DNA from: Marsupella aquatica
Taxonomy: Eukaryota; Marchantiophyta
Reading direction: 5' to 3'
Assembly (NCBI GenBank): GCA_973895155.1
Contig: OZ316895.1
Location: forward strand, 24,304,001-24,368,000
DNA: 64,000 nucleotides
Positions 41,695-51,985 of the stretch are shown here, piece by piece. Both the position numbers and the translations under genes were made by a program. The notes below the pieces were generated by a model, which saw only the letters and a program-made list of their open reading frames with translations, was not told the origin of the DNA and searched no databases. The first letter of the stretch is position 1; every line of letters starts with the position of its first letter.

Positions 41695-42395
41695 GTCGAT
41701 CTGGAACGAGCTATTCCGCTGCTTCTTGGGCCAGGTCGGAGGTCTATTCTTCCTGCTCGATCTGACTGCTGCTTCGGAGCAAATATGGTGAACACAGTGA
41801 GCAATTCTACTCGTCCATACACACTATTCAAGCGGTCTCAACCAAACGAGCAATTCCACACAGAATATAAACGGTCTCAGTGAACTACATCTAGAATTGT
41901 CTGAAAGAATTGTGATGGACATTCCAATTTTCTCGCGGGGAAGCATGCTGATCGCGTTCTTCGTTTCTATTGACAGTCATAAATGATGAGGTGGGTCTTC
42001 GCGGAAGACTAGGAACAGAAAATGATGACAACGAATGAGTATCGCCTCAAGCTTTTCAAGCTGTTTGTCTTTTAATAAAAACATTATGGCAAACAGGCAC
42101 GGCTAGGAGCCTAGGACTCTAGGAGGGGGTATTTTTTATGGTTTTTACTTTTTCGCCAGACTGGCCAGTGTCGGACTCTGTGGGGAGTAGACGCTAGGGG
42201 GGGCTATTGGCTGTGTGACCTCCCTAGATTTATGGATAACCCTCAGATTTCTTGCAAATGGGATCTGACACTAGGTGGGAGCTAATGGGATACAAATAAT
42301 CTAAAATGGGATACAAAGCATCTAAAAACTTAGCTGCCGTGTGCTCCTTGTGGTCGTGCCATCGGAGATTGGGAGAATGGGAGGGGTACACTGCA
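41695..42395. other. UGT1 upstream region and AT-rich spacer
   Basis: The phrase gagcaattc with ac-rich context occurs twice (about 41800 and 41849), and cggtctca also occurs twice (41833 and 41872), a small duplication close to the UGT1 start. No gene is supported. Confidence 0.35.
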
Positions 42396-42600
42396 ATTAT
42401 TAAAGTAGTCTTAAAGAGCCCATATCAGAATGCCTGACAATAGTTGAACATAAAGAGGCAGCACCATCAAGTGCACGGTGCTAGGTGGCACGTACATGGT
42501 GTGGTGCACTGTGCTAGGTGGCATTATTAAAGTAGCCTTAAAGAGCCCAAATCAGATTAGTTGACCATAGTTGAACATAAAGAGGCAGCAACATCAGAGG
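42396..42600. repeat. Tandem duplication, 127-bp period, second copy partial
   Basis: Copies begin at 42396 and 42523: attattaaagtag.cttaaag, then catagttgaacataaagagg. The spacer holds two gtgctaggtggca words, which recur near 43350 and 43404. Confidence 0.8.
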
Positions 42601-42666
42601 TGTATGACTCACTTTTATGAGTCACCTTTTTTGCAATTAATGTTGTCTTGTAATTGGGTGAAACAA

Positions 42667-42735
42667 TTTTAAGTCTCACTAGGTGCTAGTGAACCCCAAA
42701 TTCTAAGGGTCACTAGGTGCTAGTGAACCCCTCCT
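42667..42735. repeat. Direct repeat of a palindromic word
   Basis: cactaggtgctagtgaaccc occurs at about 42677 and 42711. The core CACTAG-gtg-CTAGTG is itself an inverted repeat. Confidence 0.7.
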
Positions 42736-42834
42736 TTTGGGGAGTATGTGTGTTAACTGTGGGGTGGAATTAAAAAAAATACTAATGTCACTAGAGACCT
42801 CTGGACCCCACTTTTAGGGGGATGTGTGTTAAAA

Positions 42835-42965
42835 AGGAATACAACACAGGCGAGATATGAACCCATAACCTCTCTCGCCACACTCTCGCCGTCTACCATC
42901 AGGACATGGCCTGCTGGGTGTTAACATTGGCGCATTTGATGTGTTTAGCTTCATTCTATGCGTAG
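42835..42965 (-). mobile_element. Possible tRNA-derived SINE head
   Basis: On the minus strand, ctgatggtagacggcgaga resembles a Pol III A box, and some 30 bases later gaggttatgggttcatatct resembles a B box region. No poly(A) tail or target duplication was identified, so this is only a suggestion. Confidence 0.25.
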
Positions 42966-43035
42966 CTAACCTGCACCCAATGGCTACCGGCAGAGACCGC
43001 CTGCACAACGGACAACATTCAATTTGACTCCCGTG

Positions 43036-43324
43036 TGTTGGGGATACTTCCTATCCCGAGACACTATGCACATGTGAACACCATACAAATTAGTCGACAC
43101 GTGGTTCACCTCACGACTGAGGCTACGTTCACGGGAAAGCAAGAGACCTTTACTTCTCTCTTGCCCACTCCAACAATGAATTGAAGATCCACCAGGGGCT
43201 GGCATTAGCCCTGGTTATATGCAGCATGCATCACTGCTAACCTCAGCTAAGTCCTAACCTGAGTTAGCAGCCTAACTGTGCGCGGTTAGCTATAGAGTCA
43301 CAAGACTAAGAGCAATACTCAACA
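43036..43324 (-). mobile_element. Solo LTR, diverged copy, minus orientation
   Basis: Read on the minus strand it starts TGTTGAGTATTGCTCTTAGT and ends TCCCCAACA, with a TATA-like catataaccaggg. It shares with the 44.5-kb and 60.3-kb copies cttagtcttgtgactc, ctgaggttag, ccagggcta and gaaccacgt. The flanks ccgtg (43031-43035) and ccgtc (43325-43329) match at four of five bases, a decayed target duplication. It is 289 bp, shorter than its relatives by internal deletions. No internal retrotransposon region adjoins it. Confidence 0.65.
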
Positions 43325-43999
43325 CCGTCACCTATAGAAGTAAATGGTGCTAGGTACTTGGCATGTGCAAAAGGTGTGGTGTACTGTGCTAGGTGGCAAG
43401 TGCATAAAGTGTACTCTACTAGGTGATTAGTGCCATACCACCATACAATAGCACATTAAATCTATCTCGGGGGCCTCAATCCAAGGGGTGTCCCATATCA
43501 GGCTCGAAGTTTTGGGGGAATAAACACCCTAAAAGTTAAGTCAATAAAATTTTTTTGGAATTTTTTTACCCCTAACTTAATAGAATATTCCAAGAATATC
43601 CTCATATTTGATTTTAAAAACCCTATGATTCTTATAATTCTCAAAATTGGATTAAAATAACCCTAATGTTCTTCAACAAAAATTTAAAAGTATTTCACTA
43701 AACTCAATAAAAAAACCCTATACTTATTCGCGGGTGATGGGTTGAAAGAAAAGAAGTGAGGACCCCGGGAAATCTATGTCAGTTGTATTTCCATAACATA
43801 AACCAAGACACATGTCATTGAAATCTTGTAGATATAAATATAGTGTATTGGTTTATGTTCTGGAGTATGAACCGCATTAACACTATTTAACACATGGTGG
43901 TAAATGCACATGAAAACAACAACATGGCATCTGTCCATAGGCTGGAGGGATTTCACTACCACAATAAACCAGTGGTTGCCGTATACAACTTACTATGGT
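43325..43999. other. AT-rich spacer between two inverted LTRs
   Basis: No gene is supported; A/T-rich with short ORFs. gtgctaggt words continue to about 43430. Confidence 0.4.
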
Positions 44000-44073
44000 A
44001 GTGTTGTTCCGTTCACTTATCTGGCTGCTGCTGCTTATTTGCCAACAGCCAGATAAGTATAAGGAACAGCACT
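44000..44073. repeat. Long hairpin with 28-nt arms
   Basis: Arms 44000-44027 and 44046-44073 pair as an outer block (agtgttgttcc with ggaacagcact, one mismatch), a 4-nt internal mismatch, and a perfect 13-bp inner block (acttatctggctg), around an 18-nt loop. It has the shape of a foldback element or small-RNA precursor. Confidence 0.85.
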
Positions 44074-44468
44074 TAGCTCTGAGGATCCCAATAATCTGTA
44101 CATTACTGGGATGTACAACACTGGGTGGACCCCAGGGTAGAAAGGGAACTAGTGAAAGGACCTCATGTATGCCATGGGCATGAGTACTGGGGAGGAATGA
44201 ACTCCAAGTTCAAGGAGGTGCAAGAAATTATGTCCAAACGCTGGGGACAAAAGGTAATCTTGAGGCAATTAATGAGCCTTCCACACTCGGCCAGGCCTCT
44301 ACCTATGCCCCATTGTCTCCAATTTTTGCTAGCTGTAATTAGCCTCAAATGAACCCCAGTTTTGTATAAGATGTGTAAAAGCTTTTATATGCCTTGGCCA
44401 CTAGCAAAATTCGAGCCCAAGACTTACCTGGTCGGCACAACTCACCTGCTCTGACTAGCACTAACCCA

Positions 44469-44822
44469 AGGTCTGTTAAGGATTGCTCTTAGTCTTGTGA
44501 CTCAAAGGTTACTGCACTTAGGCCGGGACTTAGGCTAACCACAGTTAGGGTCTTGGCTGAGGTTAGGTTAGTCGTGTGTGACCTTGTATATACCAGGGCT
44601 AGTGTAAGCCGTTGGTGAGTGGTGCTTACTCATTGTAACAGAGCAACAAGAGGAAGAGAGAGAGCATGTGTGTTCGTCTACTCTTGATGTAAAGCTTGAG
44701 TGTTCGTGTGGACGTAGCCTTGGAGAAGAGGTAAACCACGTAGAGATTATGTCGACTACGTGTGCATGGAATGAGTCATGGTTGTATGGTTGTTGCGAAT
44801 GACGTCTTAGTTCAACAAGGTC
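44469..44822 (+). mobile_element. Solo LTR with perfect 5-bp target duplication
   Basis: The LTR is 44474-44817 (344 bp), opening TGTTAAGGATTGCTC and closing TTAGTTCAACA, that is TGTT..AACA ends. It is flanked on both sides by aggtc (44469-44473 and 44818-44822). A TATA motif, gtatataccaggg, lies near 44586. No primer-binding site, polypurine tract or gene adjoins it, so it is a solo LTR or a very small (TRIM-like) element. The class is probably Copia-like from the termini, without proof. Confidence 0.85.
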
Positions 44823-47518
44823 CCACCCAAGGTGTGATTGATGTGTGGACGACTGCAAAACTAAGTATTTAACCCAATACTAGGGTTAGGCAAAGGCAGG
44901 CAGCGGGCAACAAACTCCCTAATCAGTCGGGCTAACCAACACTGACTAGCCTCAAGGTTAACTCTCATCCCTAATGTCCTTGTCATGTGTCAAGACCAAA
45001 ATAATAAAGTGAGGTTCAAAAAGGGGAGAGCAAATCCAAAGACTAGAGTACAGTGGTTTTTGTTCATTCTCTGAAACAATTTTGGGTTGAACCTGATAGT
45101 AACACTAGGCGTGGGAGCAGGCTTGGGAGGATAAAGTCTACCATTCCATTGTGCTCTTCTGAATTCTTTACTTTAATGAGTTTAATAGACTTGTAGGGGA
45201 TTTTATATCCATTTACAATGAGTTAAACTAAAACATTAAGGGGGTCATTATAAACCTACAAAAATAATGTTCTAAAACATTAAAAGGGGTTACAGGGTAC
45301 TGGAAACCTGACAAAACAACAAAGAAAACACAATCATAAAATGAATACAGAATTACATAGTTATAAAGTAATAGAAAATCAGAATGAAGCTTTCTTATCA
45401 CAACACAAGACAATCTACTTTACTTTCTTTTGCGGGATCCACGTGTAGTATTCCCTCTTTGGACCTCTTTTGCTTTCCCTTCATTGTAGGTCCGTCATTT
45501 GTTTGTTCCTTTATTATGGTCCTTATTCCCCTTTTTTGTTATCTGAAAGCAATTTGTTTTACATATATGTAGATAACATCGTAAACTTCTCTTTAGAGTT
45601 CCCTACAATGGCATTGGTTGGGGTTGGGTTGAGGATGAGGTCCCTTGGGTTGGCTGCTTGGGATGAGTTCTTGTGTAACTTGATTTCCTTCAGTGAGAAC
45701 TTTGAAGGGGCAGGGTAGAGTTACGTTGGGGGGGGGGGGGACTCTGCTTTGGCAGCATGTATTTTTGGAGTTTGCCACAATGAGTTTATGAGTTTCTCCC
45801 ATCATTCTCCCCTGGGCGCAATATTTGCCATCACACGCGATTTATTTTCAAGGCCATTTGTCTCGAGCTGAATTGTTTGCAAACTGTGTGGTTCGTCCCT
45901 GCTTTTGGTACTGTTATTTGCTCAATCTGATCTTTCCCTTCATTATCTCCTCCTCGTTAGCCTATAACTGGTCATACCAAGGTGTAACTCTCTCCTGGGA
46001 AAAGCAAGGAACTCAAGCCCCCAGTGGCAACAAATTGTTACCAAGCAAATCCCAAATTGCCAGCTTCCCTTAGTTTGTAGTTTGCATGCATACTTGCCAC
46101 ACAAATTTTGCATCGGCCTACTCAATTTGCCAAGTTTGCATCCACATTCCATCTTATTTTCAATGGGACTACTTTTTAGCTTCCCAATCATTAGATCCGT
46201 TACTAGATCCCAGCAGCACAGTCATGGTAACAAAAAAGGAATAGCAATAGTAGGCGGCTATGGTGATGGTGAAATTGGAGTCCCAAGAATTGTTTATTCA
46301 ATCATCTTTCAAGAATTGTTTAAATTAATTTCTCTCATTCATTCAGAAGAATTCGAATATTTTGGATATTCATGAAAATCAAAAAAATTATTTGAAACCT
46401 ATTGATTAACATGTTTTCCTACACAAAATTTTGCCCATTCAGTTATTTTTATGTTGAAACTAAATCCACTGGGGACAAGATTATAAAAGACTTAATTTCA
46501 TAATTTTCATTGGATGAAATCCATATGATACCTTGATGCCTGCAAATCATCCAGAATGTGTGAATTAAGTCCTAGGTAATCTTCCAAGTAAGTGGCGTTT
46601 GAAGATTGTCTGATTCTAGAACCGTCGGCATAATTGTCAAAGCTAAGTACACTACGAGCTAGCAGAGAGGCTGAAAGCTCCTAACTTGAGTAGAGAGGTT
46701 ACTACTCCACACTCTCTTCGAAAACTGCGAAGGACCCTGGCGAGAAAACGAAGGAATTGGTTAACAGTTTGATCAGTGCCAATATTCGAATCCGGAGGCC
46801 TTCGAAGCCCAAAACACTAAAACTTTTTACAGAAAACAAAAATCTACACTCAAAACACATTGATAAAACTCTCAGAGGTAGATAACTAAAGGTTCAGTCT
46901 TTTTCTATTAGAGGAAACTTTCATTTGTAATGAGCCCGAAACATGAACCGAGAAATTGCATGGCGGATGTCTTCACCTGGCTTCTGTGAAAGTATGAAAG
47001 CCCATGTCCATGAGAAGGCAACCCCTGGCGCGATCATGCAATATCCTTGTCTTCCAATCGAAACAAGGAGATATGATAGTATCGAATTTTGTTTCTGATA
47101 CATGTCATGCCAAAACTTCATTTCGCACATCTGTTACTGTCAAGAAGCAAGCCACAAAGCTTTTCTGTTATATGCTATCCAGCGAACCTACAAATTCCAT
47201 GTTTTTCAACACTGAACAGAACAACGATTTTCTTCCCAATTGTCTGTCAGTGAGAGTACCTGAAGAATTGGGAATGTCTTTCTCGCAAAATGAGTGAATC
47301 CATGAAACAATGTTTCACCCTAGTCAGGATGAATTACAACGCCATGTCAAATTTCCTGTCACAGAACTGCCATCGCCGTGGGCTATCCTCTTGAAAACAA
47401 TGCTTCTTGTCTGTATAACCTTCCCGAAAATTCCCGCAAATTGGCAGATTATATTGGGCTGCCAGTGAGAACTGTTTAGAGCCACTTTCCAGCCAGCACA
47501 ACACAGCTTTCAATCTGT
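44823..47518. other. Intergenic; 13-G run at about 45728; PPR 3' flank
   Basis: No gene is supported. A run of 13 G lies at 45728-45740. The part nearest 47518 should contain the 3' UTR of the PPR gene. ORFs here are below 100 codons and overlap on both strands. Confidence 0.45.
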
Positions 47519-50500
47519 TCACCAGTAATCACCACAAGAACACAAACCATCTTTGAAATGGTGAAAGCGATTGGTATCCCTTGCTATAATCTCGCGTCCT
47601 GTCACCTTAGAGATAAGCTTGGTTGCGGTATGGCAATCTGAACACACCCGAAGGTTCTTCCTTACACGAATTGGTTCTCCTCGACGTATGTGCATAAGTC
47701 CGTAAGCAATGGCCAACTTCTCACTGTGGGAGAAAAGAGCAACTTCTTTATCCTCCTCATTGATATCATGCAACACAAGCCGGGTATGCGGAATGTAGCC
47801 TTCAGCCTTCAGTTTTTGAGTCAGTTTATTGAGCTCAGTATATATCGCCTTCGCTTCTGGGTGAGATGTATCCCCTACAACAAATTCATGGATTTTGTTA
47901 TCAACTTCAATCGAGCTACGCCCTGGCTCCTTCCGAACACCTCTCGTGACCATCATAGTGCGCACCAACGAAACCTTCTCCCATTTGCCAGCTGCCGCAT
48001 AGATGTTTGAAAGAAGCACATATGTAGAGGCCGTACTGGGCTCCAACTTGAAAAGCTCGTTAGCTGCAAGTTCGCCCAACTCCACATTACCGTAACTTCT
48101 ACAAGCCCCAAGCAAAGCTGTCCAAGTTATTAGAACTGGCTCAACCGGCATTTCACTAATGAACCGCTTTGCTTCCTCCAAGTGTCCCGCCCGCCCAAGA
48201 AGATCCACCATGCAGGTATAATGCACAATGTCGGGCTCGATGCCATAATCTTGCGTCATAGCTGAAAAGAGGTTACGACCGGCGTCAAGAAGGCCTCCAT
48301 GAGAGCAAGCTGACAAAACTGCCACGAATGAATACCTGTCGGGCTTCACACCGTCTGCATTCATTTTTCTGAAAAGTGCCAGCGCTTCATGCCCACATCC
48401 ATGTTGTGCAAGTCCACCGATCATTGCATTCCATGTGACGACGTCGAGTTTCTCCATTCTGTCAAAAACTCGTCGGGCGTCATCGATACTGCCACTCTCT
48501 GCATACATGTGAATCAGTGCATTGCCCACACGCGAATCTGACTCCAGTCCCGCTTGGCTAGCTTGGACATGAACTTCCTTCACCCACTCCAAAGCCCCCG
48601 CACTTGCAGATGCATTCAGGATGCTCATATACGTGATTGCATCTGGTTCGAAGCCTGACCGTCGCATTTGGAGAAACAGTTGATATGCTTCATGCCCACA
48701 TCCATGGTGTGCAAGTCCACCTATCATGGTAGTCCATGTCACTGCATTACGTTTCTCCATTGTGTCAAAAACTCGTCGGGCCAAATCTATACTGCCACTC
48801 TCTGCATACATGTGAACCAGTGCATTGGCCACACGAAGGTCTGACTCTAGTCCGGCTTTGGTGGCATGGCTATGAACCTCCTTGACCCACTCCAAAGCCC
48901 CCGCACTTGCAGATGCATTGAGCATACTCGCATAAGTGAATGCATCTGGTTCGAAGCCTTCCCGTTGCATTTGGAGGAACAGCCGATATGCTTCATGCCC
49001 ACATCCATGTTGTGCAAGTCCACCGATCATTGCAGTCCATGTGACTACATCGCGTTTCTCCATTCTCCCAAAAACTAGTCGGGCTTCATCTATACTGCCA
49101 CTCTTTGCATATATGTGAACCAGTGCAGTGCCTACACGCAAATTCGACTCCAGTCCCGCTTTGATAGCATGGCCATGAACCTCCTTGACCCACTCCAAAG
49201 GTCCCGCACTTGCAGATGCATTCAGCATGCTAGTATAAGTGAATGCATCCGGTTCGAAGCCTTCCCGTCTCATTTGGAGGAACAGTTGATATGCTTCCAC
49301 ACAATGACCACGTTCTGCGTAGGCTCCAATCATCACATTCCATGTAATGACATTTCGATTGGTCAAATTTTCGAAAACTGGTCTTGCCTCCGTTAAGCAC
49401 CCACACTCTGCATACATCTTGAGGAGGGCAGTCCCAACACGAACATCCAATTCAAAGCCGGAATTTCGAATACATTCATGAACTTCTTTTCCACATTTGA
49501 GAGATAATGGGCTGGTAAATGCCTTCAGGATGCTCAAATATGTGATCTCATCAGGCCGCAGACCTTCTTGGCGCAATTGATTGAAAACTTCAAATGCGGA
49601 TTCAGTATGACCATACTTTGCATATCCTGCAATCATCCTGGTCCATATAATAACACTCTTCTTCTCAAGCTCATCGAAAACTCGCCGTGCCTCCAACAAT
49701 TGGCCGCATTGGATGTACATATTCACGAGGGAGCTCGCCACATGTGGATTCTTATCCATTCCACTCTGAATGACGCAGTCATGAACCTGCTTGGCCGTTA
49801 AAAGGTCTTTCTGCTTCGAACACCTTCTCAGAACATCAACATACATGTACGAGTCAACAGTAATACCTCGTTGTAGCCGATTCCTCAAAATAGCAATTGC
49901 TTCCCTCGTGGTACCAGCGCCATGCATGTGAGTATGGCCATTTCGTTGTGCAGTGTCTCGAGACCAATCTCTGCTGCCAAAACTGGCACGAGGTTGCAAT
50001 CTGCGTGCTGGAGTTGACCCGCCATCCATCCAAAGTGCTTTCCTGGGCAGCTCCTCGGTTCTCAGGTCTGGTCTTACTGAATTCTCAGTCAACCCTTCTT
50101 CGGAGGTAGCTAAAACTTCCCCCCCTTCCTCTCTGGATAGAGGTTGCGACTCTCGAATCTCCAGCACAGCGTTCGCAGTTACACTTCTGGTTAAACTCGC
50201 TTTTATGTAACCTACTCGTTCGAGTTCGACTTTCAAGCTGTCAGTGTTCCGTTGACGTGATTCAACCCCACCAACGACTTCATGTGACACATTTTTCGAT
50301 TTCACTCTGGCTTCGATCTGCTTACCGGAATTCGGATTTGAGTCTGAGCTCCTTGGAAAAATTTCTTTACCATGCATGTAGTTCGTTTCAAATCTTGGAC
50401 CAGGTTGCGCTTTAGTTGGACTTGGGGCTCGCTGATGAGGTGCACTCTTTTCCGCTCGCCATGACCTTCTATGCTCTGAGATGGAGGTGACTGTGGGTAC

Positions 50501-51500
50501 TGGCTTAGATCTTGCTTTCGGACCCGGTTGGACAACTTCGAGCGGTGATGATGAAGTACTTTGCTCCAAATTCCTAGCAGCATTCAACTCCCGGGTCTTG
50601 CTCTGCTCTACACTTGCGGAAGGGAATCGAGGCTCAAGTGCGGTAGGGAGCTGGGTGGCTAATGAGGGATAATTTCCTGGGGGTTGATGAGATTCGTCAA
50701 ACGGTCTACTGAAAGATTGTACAGCCACAGTGCTCTTCGGTTCCTGGCTGGGATAGAAGCTGAATGCGTCCTTCAACTTTTCCTTCCGCCATGGCGTCTT
50801 TTGCTTCAGTGCCCTGGCATCTCCATGAAAAGAAGATGGGAAATGCTTCACCCAAAAACTTCCAGTTTGGACTTTACTATCCAGAAGAAGCAGATGCTGC
50901 AGCTGATGCCTGAAAGAATTGAAGAAATGTAGTTTGCAAGTTAGAGGGATGGAAAGTGATAGGCAGTGCTCTAGAATCTAAAGAAGTGACCAAGGAATGT
51001 GTGCATTGGAGGCACTTTTTTAGAAGCGAATCTGGGGGAAGGGAAGGGAAGGAAAGTAAAGGAAAGGAAAGGCGAAGAAAGTCCTCCATTGAGCTCAACA
51101 TAAGAGGGCTTATCCCCAGTATTAGCCTATGTCGAATCAATTTAGAGGAACCTCCCAGTGAATAACAATGACTGAAGGATTGAAACAGACGACCATTTAT
51201 GGACTTCAACGGATGCAGAAAATTTGCAAGTATAGCAAAAGAATGATAAGAAATAAAATATAAACGACGATCACAACGAGCAGAAAATAGGGAAGAAACA
51301 ACGAATGTAGGTAAGAACCTTGCTATCGACTTGACGGAATGCGAGGAATACTGGCGAACCCGTCGGGAGGGCTGGAAGTGGGAAGAGAGGATGGTGGTGC
51401 AAGGCGTGGAGGCAGACGAATTAAGGTGCGGGACCTGCTGCCGCTGTGGCAGACTCTGCACCGGCAGGATTAGGCTGCTCCCTTCCATCACTTTACTCAT
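47519..51500 (-). CDS. PLS-class PPR protein with E and DYW domains (organellar C-to-U RNA editing factor)
   Basis: Expected to bind an organellar transcript and deaminate one or a few cytidines. The large exon (50909-47519) is open but has no ATG for over 150 codons, so I propose exon 1 at 51500-51319, donor gcaag|gttctt and acceptor ttctttcag|gc (intron phase 2). The spliced product is 1190 aa, starting MSKVMEGSSLILPVQSLPQR, rich in Ser and Arg and poor in acid, like a transit peptide. Then follows a low-complexity linker (about residues 80-410), PLS repeats (about 415-930), E/E+ (KEPGRSSIEV) and DYW. The DYW domain has the zinc-site motifs HSEKLA and CSDCH and ends CSCGDYW. Several PLS modules are nearly identical 101-residue (303-bp) tandem copies. 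The exon-1 join is inference: the donor is weak, though the phase fits and rebuilds an Arg codon. Confidence 0.9.
48560..49330. repeat. Coding tandem repeat, 303-bp PPR modules
   Basis: The same block starts at about 48571, 48874 and 49177 (gaac.tcctt.acccactccaaag, then cccgcacttgcagatgcatt). The spacing is exactly 303 bp, or 101 codons, which is one P-L-S triplet. The copies are far more alike than PPR triplets usually are. Confidence 0.9.
50910..51318 (-). other. Proposed intron 1 of the PPR gene
   Basis: On the coding strand it runs from gttctt to a pyrimidine-rich acceptor, ttcaattctttcag. It includes a GGAAA-type simple repeat (51046-51080 on the + strand) that reads as a pyrimidine tract in the transcript. 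Confidence 0.5.
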
Positions 51501-51985
51501 AGAAACCCCTTTCCCGCACGCCCCCCTCAATGGACCCGCTCTCGCCTGTTTCCCTTCTTGCGCCCTGACTCCTACCTCGTTTCCCACCTCTTCGTCCTGC
51601 ACGCCCCTGCTCTGCTCGAAGAATTACGCAACTCGGCCCCCAGTTCCCCCTTTCACTCAGTCCAATCCATCCTAAGGCACCCTTCATCTCGTACTCCACT
51701 CCGATCCAATAGAGGGGCTCGCGAGCTAGCTCGATCTCCCGCTCCCCTTCATCGATACTATCTCCCGCTCCCCTTCATCGATACAACTCCTTCAGCTAAC
51801 GATTAGACCCCAAACCTCTTCTTCAGTTAACCCCTTAAACCCTCATCCGCCTACTCCTGCCTTTGCTGCACCTCGCCTGACAACTCGCCTTTACTACACT
51901 GCCATTGCTGCACCCGCAGCCATATCGTCTCGTCCCCTTTGTCCGCCTTGTTTCCGCTACGCTGCTGCTACACATGAATGAATGT
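51501..51985. promoter_or_regulatory. Pyrimidine-rich upstream region of the PPR gene
   Basis: The + strand is strongly C/T-rich (G/A-rich on the coding strand of the PPR gene). It contains a 26-bp tandem duplication, atctcccgctccccttcatc, at 51734 and 51760. It probably holds the promoter and 5' UTR; no TATA box is evident. Confidence 0.4.

Noticed and set aside
40305-41883. Several + strand ORFs across UGT1
   Set aside because: They are antisense shadows of the UGT1 coding frame.
44380-44450. tRNA-like sequence on the minus strand (gcaggtgagttgtgccgacc, then gtcttgggctcgaat)
   Set aside because: No cloverleaf can be closed. At most it is a worn SINE interrupted by the LTR at 44474.
47690-50932. 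Multiple + strand ORFs of 60-106 codons
   Set aside because: They are antisense shadows of the PPR gene; their similarity to each other comes from the 303-bp modules.
50877-51602. Whole 241-codon minus-strand ORF upstream of the PPR frame as a separate gene
   Set aside because: Its nominal first codon is GTG. Its first 60 residues from ATG 51500 fit better as PPR exon 1, and the rest reads through the proposed intron.
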